Positions 44,875-53,688 of a stretch of 64,000 nucleotides of DNA are shown here, piece by piece. This stretch comes from Bradyrhizobium altum (lineage in GTDB: Bacteria; Pseudomonadota; Alphaproteobacteria; Rhizobiales; Xanthobacteraceae). Both the position numbers and the translations under genes were made by a program. Location: NCBI RefSeq assembly GCF_020889705.1, contig NZ_JACMYP010000002.1, positions 146,272 to 210,271 of the forward strand. The letters run 5' to 3'. Every line of letters starts with the position of its first letter. The first letter of the stretch is position 1. The notes under the pieces were generated by a model. That model ran no database searches, was not told where the DNA came from, and saw only the letters and a list, made by a program, of their open reading frames with translations.

Positions 44875-46559
44875 ATGCGCGTGTCCAGCCAGTTGCCGTC
44901 GCGGAAGCAAAATCTAGCGCGTTCGCGACCCATGAAGTCCGCAATCAGGCGCGGCCAGCCACAGGCTTCAACGCGTTCGATGACGACCGCGCGTTGAGCG
45001 GTCTGCTCGCAAGGATGGTGCCATGGGCGAAAGACAGGCTTTCCGCGCTCGGAGCCCATGCCGGCAGCGAAGCTGTGCAGGAGGCCGCGCGGCTTGCCAA
45101 TGAGCACGAGCCGAAGCTCTTGACCCACGACCGGTATGGCAACCGCAATGATTGGGTCGAATTTCATCCGGCGTGGCATCAATTGATGGCGCTGGCGTTC
45201 CAGAGCGAGGTCCATAGCCTGGCCTGGTCGACGCGCGAGCCGCATGGCCATCTGGCGCGCGCGGCGCTGAGCTATCTCTGGAATCAGATCGAGAACGGTG
45301 TCGGTTGTCCGACCGGGATGGCGTATGCCGCGATCGCCGGGTTTTCCGGCAAGCCGCAATTCAGTCTGTGGCGGGAACGAACACTGGCGGCGGATTACGA
45401 TCCGCGCCGGCTTCCGATCGAGGCCAAGCGTGCGGCGGTGATCGGCTATGCGATGACCGAGAAGCAGGGTGGCTCCGATCTGCGTGAGACCCAGACCACC
45501 GCGCGCTTCGTCGAGCGCGGCGCGCATGGCGAGATCTATGCGATCAGCGGCCACAAATGGTTCTTCTCGGTGCCGGTCGCCGATGGATTCTACACGCTGG
45601 CGCGCATCCAATCCGGCGTCAGTTGCCTGTTCGTGCCGCGCCTGTTGCCGGACGGCAGCGCCAACCGCATCCACATTCAGCGCCTGAAGGACAAGTGCGG
45701 CAACCGCTCGAACGCGTCGAGCGAGATCGAGTACCACGACACGTGGTCGATCCTGGTCGGTGAGGAAGGCCGCGGTATCGCGGAGATCCTTTCGCATGCT
45801 CATTTGACGCGGCTGGATTTCGCGGTCGGCTCCGCCGGACTGATGCGGCAGGCGCTGAGCCTGGCACTGAACCACGCACAAACGCGAACCGCGTTCGGCA
45901 AGCCGATGGCCGAGCTCCCGATGCAGCGCAACGTGCTCGCCGACCTCGCACTCGAGAGCGAGGCGGCGATGCTGGGCGCATTTCGCGTCGCGCGTGCGAC
46001 CGACGGCCTGCAGACGAGCGACCACGAGCGGCTGCTGGCGCGGGTCGCCACTCCCGTGGTGAAGTTCTGGAATTGCCAGCGTGCGCCGGCTTTCACCTAT
46101 GAGTGCCTGCAGGTGCACGGCGGCAACGGCTTCATCATGGAGAATGCGATGGCGCGGCTCTACCGCGAGGCGCCGCTGAATTCGATCTGGGAAGGCACCT
46201 CCAACATGATGTGCATGGACGTGCTGCGCGCCATGCAACGGGATGCAAATTGTCGGGACGCGTTCGTCGACGAACTGCGTGCGAGCAGGGGCCTCAATGC
46301 GGTCTATGACCGGTGCACGGACGACCTCGCGGATCGCCTGCTGGCACGATATCCGGACGAAGGGCATGCGCGGGCGCTGGTCACCCGCATGGCGCATGCG
46401 TTGCAGGCGGCCGAGATGTTGCAGCATGGCGATGCCACCGCGGCCGATCTCTTCGTGCAATCCAGGCTTGGCGCGGACGGGATGCATGTGTTCGGCGCGC
46501 TTCCGTCGTCGGAAGGCCTTGGCAATGTCGTCGAACGCGCCTCCGTCATCCGTCACTAA
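44871..46559 (+). CDS. AidB-like acyl-CoA dehydrogenase family protein
   Basis: A 562-residue flavoprotein of the acyl-CoA dehydrogenase superfamily, with the longer AidB layout (N-terminal VPWAKDRL-type region, then the FAD core). FAD-binding segments are GYAMTEKQGGSDLRETQT, GHKWFFSVPVAD and the C-terminal YREAPLNSIWEGTSNMMCMD, where the Glu position equals the catalytic base region of the family. AidB binds DNA during alkylation stress in E. coli, but many AidB-like proteins are metabolic isovaleryl-CoA-type enzymes. Its position with an aldolase and a TetR regulator favours a metabolic role here. Confidence 0.85.
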   Translation: MNARVQPVAVAEAKSSAFATHEVRNQARPATGFNAFDDDRALSGLLARMVPWAKDRLSALGAHAGSEAVQEAARLANEHEPKLLTHDRYGNRNDWVEFHPAWHQLMALAFQSEVHSLAWSTREPHGHLARAALSYLWNQIENGVGCPTGMAYAAIAGFSGKPQFSLWRERTLAADYDPRRLPIEAKRAAVIGYAMTEKQGGSDLRETQTTARFVERGAHGEIYAISGHKWFFSVPVADGFYTLARIQSGVSCLFVPRLLPDGSANRIHIQRLKDKCGNRSNASSEIEYHDTWSILVGEEGRGIAEILSHAHLTRLDFAVGSAGLMRQALSLALNHAQTRTAFGKPMAELPMQRNVLADLALESEAAMLGAFRVARATDGLQTSDHERLLARVATPVVKFWNCQRAPAFTYECLQVHGGNGFIMENAMARLYREAPLNSIWEGTSNMMCMDVLRAMQRDANCRDAFVDELRASRGLNAVYDRCTDDLADRLLARYPDEGHARALVTRMAHALQAAEMLQHGDATAADLFVQSRLGADGMHVFGALPSSEGLGNVVERASVIRH

Positions 46560-46572
46560 GGGTCCCAGTCAT

Positions 46573-47415
46573 ATGCGTCAGACCGAAGTTTGTGCCGTCA
46601 ACGACGTCAGGGCGATCGTCGGAGAAGAGGAGTGGGCGATGCGGGTCGATCTCGCGGCGTGCTACCGCCTGGTCGCGCTCTATGGAATGACCGACCTGAT
46701 TTACAACCACATCAGCGCGCAGGTCCCGGGGCATGACGATCGGTATCTGATCAATCCGTACGGCATGCTCTATGAGGAGATCACGGCGTCGAGCCTCGTC
46801 AAGATCGACATCGAAGGCCGGACCTTGCTGCAGCCCGACCACGGCTACAACGTCAACGTGGCCGGCTTCTATCTGCATGCCCCGATCCATCGCGCACGGC
46901 CCGACGTGAAATGCGTTCTGCATACCCACACCCGGGCAGGGACCGCGGTCAGCACGCTTGCCGAAGGGCTGCTTCCGCTGTCGCAGACGGCGATGCGGTT
47001 TCACGGGCGGATCGGCTATCACGACTTCGAGGGACCGGCGATCGACCGCGACGAATGCGACCGGGTCGTCGCCGATCTCGGCCGCAACAACGCGCTGGTG
47101 TTGCGCAATCATGGCCTCCTGGTCTGCGGCAACACGATTCCGCAGGCGTTCAATGCGATCTACTGGCTGGAGCAGGCTTGCCGGATCCAGGTCGATGCGC
47201 TCGGCTGCGGTCGGCCGCTGCACGCGCCGAGCGAACTGGCGATCGGCAACACGGTGACCTGCTTTGCCGGCACCGAGATCACGCTGGACAATGAGCGCGA
47301 CACCGATCCGGTGCTGAATGAAGCGGCCCAAAATCTGCAAGCCGGCTACGGGCTGCTGGAATGGCCGGCGCTGCGGCGCAGGCTTGACCGCATCGACGGG
47401 AGCTATGCGCAATGA
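46573..47415 (+). CDS. Class II aldolase/adducin-family protein
   Basis: A 280-residue member of the class II aldolase/adducin family. The zinc site is visible as His117-Thr-His119 (LHTHTRAG) and His180 (RNHGLLVCG), and the N-terminal DLIYNHISAQVPG is typical. It may be an aldolase, a decarboxylase or an epimerase; catalytic acid identity cannot be fixed from sequence alone. The ATG at 46573 follows the dehydrogenase stop by 13 bp; upstream in-frame codons fall inside that gene. The stop overlaps the DUF2520 gene by ATGA. Confidence 0.85.
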   Translation: MRQTEVCAVNDVRAIVGEEEWAMRVDLAACYRLVALYGMTDLIYNHISAQVPGHDDRYLINPYGMLYEEITASSLVKIDIEGRTLLQPDHGYNVNVAGFYLHAPIHRARPDVKCVLHTHTRAGTAVSTLAEGLLPLSQTAMRFHGRIGYHDFEGPAIDRDECDRVVADLGRNNALVLRNHGLLVCGNTIPQAFNAIYWLEQACRIQVDALGCGRPLHAPSELAIGNTVTCFAGTEITLDNERDTDPVLNEAAQNLQAGYGLLEWPALRRRLDRIDGSYAQ

Positions 47416-48308
47416 GCGCGTCGCCGGCGTTGCGGATCGGCTTCATCGGTGCCGGCCGCGTGGCGCAGACGCTCGCGCCGGCGTTCGCCCGCGCGGGTCT
47501 GAACGTCGCAGCCTTCTACAACCGCGGTCTCGATGCCGCGCAGCGTCTCGGATCCCGCATCCCGTCGGCACGGCCGATGACCGACGCGCAACAGGTCGTG
47601 GATTTCTGCGACATGGTTTTCCTCACGGTAAGCGACGACGCGATCCTGCCGGTCTGCCGCGGTCTGCGCTGGGAGCCGCGTCACCGCGTGGTCCATTGCA
47701 GCGGCGCGACCGAACTGGCGGCGCTAGATCATGCGCGCTCCGCGGGCGCCGCAACCGGCGGATTTCATCCAATGCAGATGTTTGCAAATCCCGACGTCGC
47801 GCTTGAGGGGCTGCGCGGATGCACCGTCGGGATCGAGGCAGAAGGCGACTTCCGGCACGACCTTGAACGGCTCGCCACCAGCATCGGCTGCGAGCCATTG
47901 GCGCTGCCGGCCGGCGTGCGGGCGCTCTATCATGCCTCGGCCTACTATGTCGGTCCGTTCCTGATCTCGCTGCTCAAGGAAGGCGTCGAGCTCTGGAAGA
48001 GCTTCGGCGCCAGCGAGGCCGACGCGCTGCGCGCCATGATGCCGCTGCTGCGGGGCACCGTCGCGGCCGTTCTCGACGGTGGCCTCGCCAACGGCATGGG
48101 TGGCTGCGTGGCGCGTGGCGACGTTGGAACGATCGTCAAGCACCTGCGGGCCCTGGACGAACGCTTTCCTGCCTCGGGCGCGTTGTATCGCGAACTGGCG
48201 CTGCGCAATGTCCCGCTCGGGATCGAGCGTGGCACACTCAGCGCTCCGCGCGCCGCAGAGATCGAGCAGCTGCTGTTGCGAACCCGGCAAGAGCAGGCGG
48301 CATCCTGA
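47412..48308 (+). CDS. Rossmann-fold DUF2520-containing protein
   Basis: A 298-residue protein. An N-terminal Rossmann-like domain starts with RIGFIGAGRVAQTLAPAFARAG (GxGxxA dinucleotide motif), and the C-terminal helical domain (about 140-290) is DUF2520, related to ketopantoate reductase and 6-phosphogluconate-dehydrogenase-like folds; GGFHPMQMF and HASAYYVGPFLI are typical segments. It is probably an NAD(P)-dependent reductase of unknown substrate. It closes the TetR/AidB-like/aldolase module and is followed by a terminator shared with convergent hpnH. Confidence 0.82.
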   Translation: MSASPALRIGFIGAGRVAQTLAPAFARAGLNVAAFYNRGLDAAQRLGSRIPSARPMTDAQQVVDFCDMVFLTVSDDAILPVCRGLRWEPRHRVVHCSGATELAALDHARSAGAATGGFHPMQMFANPDVALEGLRGCTVGIEAEGDFRHDLERLATSIGCEPLALPAGVRALYHASAYYVGPFLISLLKEGVELWKSFGASEADALRAMMPLLRGTVAAVLDGGLANGMGGCVARGDVGTIVKHLRALDERFPASGALYRELALRNVPLGIERGTLSAPRAAEIEQLLLRTRQEQAAS

Positions 48309-48318
48309 TCCACGAAAA

Positions 48319-48349
48319 AAGGGCCCCGGTTCGCTGAACCGAGGCCCTT
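48319..48349. terminator. Bidirectional terminator between DUF2520 gene and hpnH
   Basis: AAGGGCC-C-CGGTTC pairs with GAACCG-A-GGCCCTT around loop GCT, preceded by a run of A. It lies between convergent genes, and the A run would act as a T run for the hpnH transcript. Confidence 0.8.
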
Positions 48350-48376
48350 CAATTTTGCGTCCGCTCACATGGAGCA

Positions 48377-49537
48377 TCAGGCGGCGCTGGAAGCCTTCTG
48401 TTGCTGTTTGGCAGCGGCGGCCGCCGCCTCGTCGCGGCGGATATCCGAGAGCTTCTTCTGGACCTGCTCGGCGAAGATGTACTGCGCCGGACGCTGCTTC
48501 GACATGTCGATCTCCGGCGCCATCGGGCCAGTGGTCTTGATGCCGCGCAGCGCGACCCACATCGCCTTCAGCGGATTGTTGATCGCAGCAGTCGCCGCGG
48601 TCGGCTCGTAACCGCAATGGGCCATACAGTCGGCGCACTTCTCGTACTTGCCGGTGCCGTAGCTCTCCCAATCGGTGGTGTCCATCAGCTCCTTGAAGGT
48701 CTTGGCGTAGCCTTCACCGAGCAGATAGCAGGGCTTCTGCCAGCCGAAGATGTTGCGCGCCGGCATGCCCCAGGGCGTGCACTCGTATTCCTGGTTGCCG
48801 GCGAGGAAGTCGAGGAACAGGCCGGAATGCATGAAATTCCACTTCTTGCCCTTGCCGAGCGCAAAGACGTCGCGGAACAGCTTCTTGGTCTTGGTGCGGT
48901 TGAGGAAGTGCTCCTGGTCGGGCGCACGCTCATAGGCGTAACCCGGCGACATCGAGACGCCGACGCCGAGCTCGGTGGTGAAGTCGAGGAATTTGGCGAT
49001 CTCCTCGGCCGGATGGCCGTCGAAGATCGTGGCGTTGACGTTGACCGTGAAGCCGCGCGCCTTCGCCGCCTTGATCGCGGAGACGGCGCGATCGAACACG
49101 CCCTTCTGCGACACCGCCTTGTCGTGATGGTCCTTCAGGCCGTCGAGATGTACCGAGAAGAACAGATAGGGCGACGGCTCGAACAGATCGAGCTTCTTCT
49201 CGAGCAGCAGCGCATTGGTGCACAGCGAGACGAACTTCTTGCGCGCCACGAGGCCGCGCACGATCTCGCCGATCTCCTTGTGGATCAGCGGCTCGCCGCC
49301 CGGGATCGCCACCATCGGTGCGCCGCATTCATCGGCCGCGTCCCAGCATTCCTGCGCGGTCATGCGGCGATTGAGGATCGCATCGGGATAATCGATCTTG
49401 CCGCAGCCAACGCAGGCAAGGTTGCAACGGAACAGGGGTTCCAGCATCAGCACGAGCGGATAGCGTTTGCGGCCAAGCAGCTTCTGCTTGATCAGATAAC
49501 CGCCGATACGCATTTCCTTGAAGAACGGTATAGCCAT
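48377..49537 (-). CDS. hpnH: Radical SAM adenosylhopane synthase HpnH
   Basis: A 386-residue radical SAM protein. The cluster cysteines are 38, 42 and 45 (FRCNLACVGCGK), and GGEPLIHKEIGE is the SAM-binding GGE region. HpnH joins the 5'-deoxyadenosyl group to diploptene, the first step of hopanoid side-chain extension. The start MAIPFFKEMRIGGY is that of the family, so ATG 49537 is chosen over GTG 49558. The C-terminal 20 residues are rich in Ala, Lys and Gln. It follows ispH by 45 bp in the same direction, so ispH and hpnH form an operon. Confidence 0.95.
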   Translation of the reverse strand: MAIPFFKEMRIGGYLIKQKLLGRKRYPLVLMLEPLFRCNLACVGCGKIDYPDAILNRRMTAQECWDAADECGAPMVAIPGGEPLIHKEIGEIVRGLVARKKFVSLCTNALLLEKKLDLFEPSPYLFFSVHLDGLKDHHDKAVSQKGVFDRAVSAIKAAKARGFTVNVNATIFDGHPAEEIAKFLDFTTELGVGVSMSPGYAYERAPDQEHFLNRTKTKKLFRDVFALGKGKKWNFMHSGLFLDFLAGNQEYECTPWGMPARNIFGWQKPCYLLGEGYAKTFKELMDTTDWESYGTGKYEKCADCMAHCGYEPTAATAAINNPLKAMWVALRGIKTTGPMAPEIDMSKQRPAQYIFAEQVQKKLSDIRRDEAAAAAAKQQQKASSAA

Positions 49538-49582
49538 TAGACGATTTTCTTTCTGCACTTATCAAAGGGAAGTGGGTTCAGA

Positions 49583-50509
49583 TCAGCCCGCAGTCAGTTC
49601 GGCCGGCAGCCGGAATTCGATATTCTCTTCTCGGCCCGGAACGACCGAGACCGATACCGGTCCGATGCGCCGCAGGGCCTCGATGACATCGTCGACCAAA
49701 ACTTCAGGTGCCGATGCACCCGCCGTAATGCCGACGGCCTTCGCATCCTTCAGCCAATCCGGGTTGAGCTCGCTCCCATCGGCAATGAGATAACTCGCGA
49801 CACCAACCTCGGTGCCGATCTCACGAAGCCTGTTCGAGTTGGAACTATTGGCGGCCCCCACCACCAAAATGACGTCCACCAGCTTACTCAGGTCCCTTAC
49901 CGCAGATTGGCGGTTCTGTGTCGCATAGCAGATATCCCTGATGTCCGGGCCTTGAATATCTGTAAATTTTGCCTGAAGGGCCGCGATAATGTCCCTGGTG
50001 TCGTCCACCGACAGGGTGGTTTGGGTGATATAGGCGACCGGGGCGTCGGTCGGCAGCCGCAATTCCGCCACATCCTGAACGCTCTGGACCAGCAGGACCG
50101 GCCCCGGGACCTGGCCCATGGTTCCCTCGACCTCGGGATGGCCGGCATGCCCGATCAGGATCAGGGCGCGGCCCCTCGAGATATAGCGCTTGCCCTGGTT
50201 GTGGACCTTGGTGACGAGCGGGCAGGTGGCATTGAGCACGGGCAGGTCGCGGGCCTCCGCCTCCTCCTCGACGCTCCTGGCGACGCCATGGGCACTGAAG
50301 ACGGTCACCGCCTTGGCCGGCACTTCCGACAGGTCCTCGACGAAGATCGCGCCCTTCTTCTTCAGGCTTTCGACCACGTATTTGTTGTGAACGATCTCGT
50401 GGCGGACGTAGACCGGCGGGCCATACTTCTGCAGCGCGCGTTCGACGATTTCGATCGCGCGCACAACGCCCGCGCAAAAGCCGCGCGGCTGGGCAAGAAA
50501 CACTTCCAT
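49583..50509 (-). CDS. ispH: 4-hydroxy-3-methylbut-2-enyl diphosphate reductase IspH
   Basis: A 308-residue iron-sulfur enzyme of the last step of the MEP isoprenoid pathway, making IPP and DMAPP. The three cluster cysteines are in [11 protein letters not shown] (Cys12), NATCPLVTK and ICYATQNRQ, and [15 protein letters not shown] and the SNSNRLREI region are conserved. The ATG at 50509 starts [12 protein letters not shown] as in relatives. Its place upstream of hpnH couples precursor supply to hopanoid extension. Bradyrhizobia often carry a second ispH; whether this is the only copy cannot be seen here. Confidence 0.95.
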   Translation of the reverse strand: MEVFLAQPRGFCAGVVRAIEIVERALQKYGPPVYVRHEIVHNKYVVESLKKKGAIFVEDLSEVPAKAVTVFSAHGVARSVEEEAEARDLPVLNATCPLVTKVHNQGKRYISRGRALILIGHAGHPEVEGTMGQVPGPVLLVQSVQDVAELRLPTDAPVAYITQTTLSVDDTRDIIAALQAKFTDIQGPDIRDICYATQNRQSAVRDLSKLVDVILVVGAANSSNSNRLREIGTEVGVASYLIADGSELNPDWLKDAKAVGITAGASAPEVLVDDVIEALRRIGPVSVSVVPGREENIEFRLPAELTAG

Positions 50510-50961
50510 AGGTCGTCCGTTACGCAAATTGCACCAATCTCATTCCATGCCCTGCGGCCATTTCGGCAACGCACTCCGCCCGGTCGGACGCCGCAACTTC
50601 AGTTGCAATGTCCGCACCATCTCAGGTCCTGCACGTGATCCGCGCCCTCAAGGGCATGGAAATACAGCGATTTGTGGCAAAAAGGTAGCGCTTCGAGCGG
50701 ATGAGTAGCCAACCAGGTGGAAGGTTTGAGGTAATATAGTGTGGATTTTGGGTCCTGCGACCGTCCGTCTCCTCACTTGTTCGTCACTTTATCGCCCACT
50801 CCTGCGGTCTATACCGGCGACTCGTGGCCGTTCCTGTGGTTTGGAACCTCCTCGCCATCTCGTCGGGGAAGATAACCAAAACAACATTAGATCGGTCCCG
50901 GGAACTCCGCTACAGAGCGGGCGTTTTCGGCCATGCTTCCCCGAGCTTAGAAAGAAACGAA
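50510..50961. other. Divergent regulatory region between ispH and hpnN
   Basis: No gene is supported in these 452 bases. On the ispH side there is an inverted repeat GCAACT-TC-AGTTGC (50593-50606), 84 bp upstream of the ispH start. On the hpnN side lies an EcfG-type promoter (see 50901-50925). The middle is less GC-rich than the surroundings and contains TAATAT (50732-50737) without a good -35 partner. In-frame codons upstream of hpnN exist but fall before the promoter. Confidence 0.6.
50901..50925 (+). promoter_or_regulatory. EcfG (general stress response) promoter for hpnN
   Basis: GGAAC at 50901-50905 and CGTT at 50922-50925 are separated by exactly 16 bases, the alphaproteobacterial EcfG consensus GGAAC-N16/17-CGTT. 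The expected transcript start, near 50932, gives a leader of about 30 bases to the GTG at 50962. This both supports that start codon and implies stress control of hpnN. The match is read directly; activity is inferred. Confidence 0.7.
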
Positions 50962-53577
50962 GTGCTGACAAATATTGTCGTCTCCGTTGTTAGGACCTGT
51001 ACGCGTTTTGCCCTTCCGGTTGTCATTCTCTCGGTGCTGCTGTCGATCGGCGCCGGCTTCTATACGGCTCGCAACTTCTCGATCAACACCGACATCAACA
51101 AGCTGATCTCGCCGGATCTGGATTGGCGCAAGCGCGACAACCAGTTCGAGGAAGCCTTTGATCGCGAGCGGCTGATCCTGGCTGTCGTCGAGGCGGCGAC
51201 GCCCGAGCTGACCAGCTCGGCCGCGAAGGCGCTCACCGCGAAGCTGCAAGCCGACAAGAAGAACTTCGAGGCGATCACCGCGCTCGGCTCCGGCGAATTC
51301 TTCGAGAAGAACGGCTTGCTGTTCCTACCGACCGAAGAGGTCGGCAAGGTCACGGGCCAGCTCGAATCGGCCGCACCGCTGATCGAGATCATGGCTGGCG
51401 ACCCTTCAATTCGCGGACTGACCGGTGCGCTCGAGACCGGCCTTGCCGGCGTCAAGCGCGGCCAGGTCAAGCTCGACAATGCGGCTCCGCCCTTCAACCT
51501 GATCTCCGAGACCGTCGAGACCGTCCTCGCCAAGGGCAACGCGACCTTCTCCTGGCGTGAACTCACCAGCGACAAGCCGCTGACCGATTCGGACAAGCGT
51601 GCCTTCATCGAGATCAAGCCGATCATCGACTATTCGGCGCTGGAGCCGGGCAAGGACGCAACCGATGCGATCCGGCAGGCAGCGGCCGACCTGAAATTCC
51701 CGACCGAGTATCACGCGCGCGTCCGCCTGACCGGACCCGTGCCGATCGCCAACGAGGAATACGCCACCGTGCAGGACGGCGCGATCCGCAACGGCATCGG
51801 CACCGTGGTGATCGTGCTGATCATCCTCTGGCTGGCGCTGCATTCCGGCAAGATCATCTTCGCGGTGTTCGTGAACCTGTTTATCGGTCTTGCCCTCACC
51901 ACGGCGGTCGGCCTGATGATGGTCGGATCGCTGAACCTGCTTTCGATCGCCTTCGCGGTGCTGTTCGTTGGTCTCGGCGTTGACTTCGGCATCCAGTTCA
52001 GCGTCCGCTACCGCTCCGAGCGTTACAAGAACGACAACCTGACGCTGGCGCTGGAAAACGCCGCGCGCCGCTCGGCGGTGCCGCTGTCGCTCGCGGCGAT
52101 GGCGACCGCTGCCGGCTTCCTGTGCTTCCTGCCGACCGACTACAAGGGCATCTCCGAACTCGGCAAGATCGCCGGCGCCGGCATGCTGGTGGCCTTCATC
52201 ACCAGCATCACGGTGCTGCCGGCGCTGCTCGACCTGCTCAATCCGCCTGGAGAGAAGGAGCCGGTCGGCTACGCCTTCCTGGCGCCGCTCGATCACTTCC
52301 TCGAAAAGCATCGCGTCCCGATCATCGTTGGCACGATCCTGGTCACAGTCGCGGGCCTGCCGCTGCTGCACTACATGAAGTTCGACTTCAACCCGATCAA
52401 TCTGCGCAACAAGCACGCGGAATCGATCGCGACCTTCCTCGACCTGAGAAACGATCCGAACACCGGCGCCAACGCCATCAACGTGATGACGCGCTCGGAG
52501 GCCGACGCCAAGAAGATCCAGGCCAAGCTCGAGAAGCTGCCCGAAGTGTCGCGCGTGATGTCGCTCGACAGCTTCGTGCCTGATGATCAGCCGGCCAAGC
52601 TGAAGCTGATCGCGCAGGCCGCCAAGACACTTGGACCCGCGCTCAACCCCGACTCGGTCGATCCGGCGCCGTCGGATCAGGAGAATGTTGAGTCGCTGAA
52701 GAGTTCGGTCGACAACCTGCGCAGGACCGCGGGCGACGGCAAGGGGGCGGGCGCGGTTGCCGCGCGCCGGCTCGCCGACGCCCTGCAGAAGCTGGCCGAT
52801 TCGAACCAGTCCATCCGTGACAAGGCACAGGACGTCTTCGTCGCGCCGATGAAGATCGTGTTCGATCAGCTCCGCAACACGCTGCAGGCCCAGACCGTCA
52901 CGCTGCAGAGCCTGCCGCCGGAACTGGTCGAGAGCTGGAAGACCAAGGACGGCCTGATGCGTGTCGAGGTCGAGCCGAAGGGCGATCCCAACGACAACGA
53001 CAATCTGCGCCGCTTTGCCGACGCCGTGCTCGCCGCCGAGCCGACCGCGATCGGCGGGCCGGTCTCGATCCTGAAGTCGGGCGACGTCATCGTGAATGCG
53101 TTCATCCACGCCGGCATTCTGGCGCTGGTCACGATCGGCCTGTTGCTGTGGCTGACGCTGCGCCGCGTCGTCGACGTGCTGATGACGCTGGTGCCGCTCC
53201 TGGTCGCCGGCATCGTCACGCTGGAGATTTGCGTGCTGATCGGGCTGCCGCTCAACTTCGCCAACATCGTCGCGCTGCCGCTGCTGCTCGGCGTCGGCGT
53301 CGCGTTCAAGATCTACTATGTCACGGCATGGCGGCAGGGCAGGACGAACCTGCTGCAGTCGAGCCTGACGCGTGCGATCTTTTTCAGCGCGCTGACCACG
53401 GCGACCGCGTTCGGCAGCCTGTGGCTGTCCAGCCATCCCGGCACCGCGAGCATGGGCAAGCTGCTCGCGCTCTCGCTCGTCACCACGCTCGCGGCAGTGT
53501 TGCTGTTCCAGCCGGCGCTGATGGGCAAGCCGCGCGAGGCCCTCAAGGAGGAGGATATCGCGAACGACGTCACCTGA
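50962..53577 (+). CDS. hpnN: Hopanoid transporter HpnN (RND/MMPL family)
   Basis: An 871-residue inner-membrane RND protein: helix 1 near residues 12-33, periplasmic domain to about 265, helix block about 270-430, second periplasmic domain about 470-690, helix block about 705-865. HpnN of Rhodopseudomonas moves hopanoids from the inner to the outer membrane. Family features include INTDINKLISPDLDWRKR near the start and VGLGVDFGIQFSVRYRSER in helix 4. The start is GTG 50962, with AAGAAACG as a weak ribosome site; a GTG at 50824 would precede the EcfG promoter and is rejected. It is followed by a convergent DUF2147 gene. Confidence 0.92.
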   Translation: MLTNIVVSVVRTCTRFALPVVILSVLLSIGAGFYTARNFSINTDINKLISPDLDWRKRDNQFEEAFDRERLILAVVEAATPELTSSAAKALTAKLQADKKNFEAITALGSGEFFEKNGLLFLPTEEVGKVTGQLESAAPLIEIMAGDPSIRGLTGALETGLAGVKRGQVKLDNAAPPFNLISETVETVLAKGNATFSWRELTSDKPLTDSDKRAFIEIKPIIDYSALEPGKDATDAIRQAAADLKFPTEYHARVRLTGPVPIANEEYATVQDGAIRNGIGTVVIVLIILWLALHSGKIIFAVFVNLFIGLALTTAVGLMMVGSLNLLSIAFAVLFVGLGVDFGIQFSVRYRSERYKNDNLTLALENAARRSAVPLSLAAMATAAGFLCFLPTDYKGISELGKIAGAGMLVAFITSITVLPALLDLLNPPGEKEPVGYAFLAPLDHFLEKHRVPIIVGTILVTVAGLPLLHYMKFDFNPINLRNKHAESIATFLDLRNDPNTGANAINVMTRSEADAKKIQAKLEKLPEVSRVMSLDSFVPDDQPAKLKLIAQAAKTLGPALNPDSVDPAPSDQENVESLKSSVDNLRRTAGDGKGAGAVAARRLADALQKLADSNQSIRDKAQDVFVAPMKIVFDQLRNTLQAQTVTLQSLPPELVESWKTKDGLMRVEVEPKGDPNDNDNLRRFADAVLAAEPTAIGGPVSILKSGDVIVNAFIHAGILALVTIGLLLWLTLRRVVDVLMTLVPLLVAGIVTLEICVLIGLPLNFANIVALPLLLGVGVAFKIYYVTAWRQGRTNLLQSSLTRAIFFSALTTATAFGSLWLSSHPGTASMGKLLALSLVTTLAAVLLFQPALMGKPREALKEEDIANDVT

Positions 53578-53688
53578 CGCGCAGACGATCGGGCTTGGCG
53601 GCAAGGTGCCGCCGAGCCCTAAATTCAGGCAAGCGTCAACGTCACGAACCAGCCGGCATGCGCGCGCGGCGCCGCCGGCTGGCCTTTG

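Noticed and set aside
44871..46559. AidB-like gene as evidence for a DNA-alkylation repair locus linked to AlkB
   Set aside because: The AlkB gene is 44 kb away, and the AidB-like gene is coupled to an aldolase, a reductase-like gene and a TetR regulator, which points to metabolism.
50824..50961. Longer N-terminus for hpnN starting at GTG 50824
   Set aside because: It would start before the EcfG promoter, and the added residues do not look like a membrane protein N-terminus; the GTG at 50962 begins with the expected first helix.
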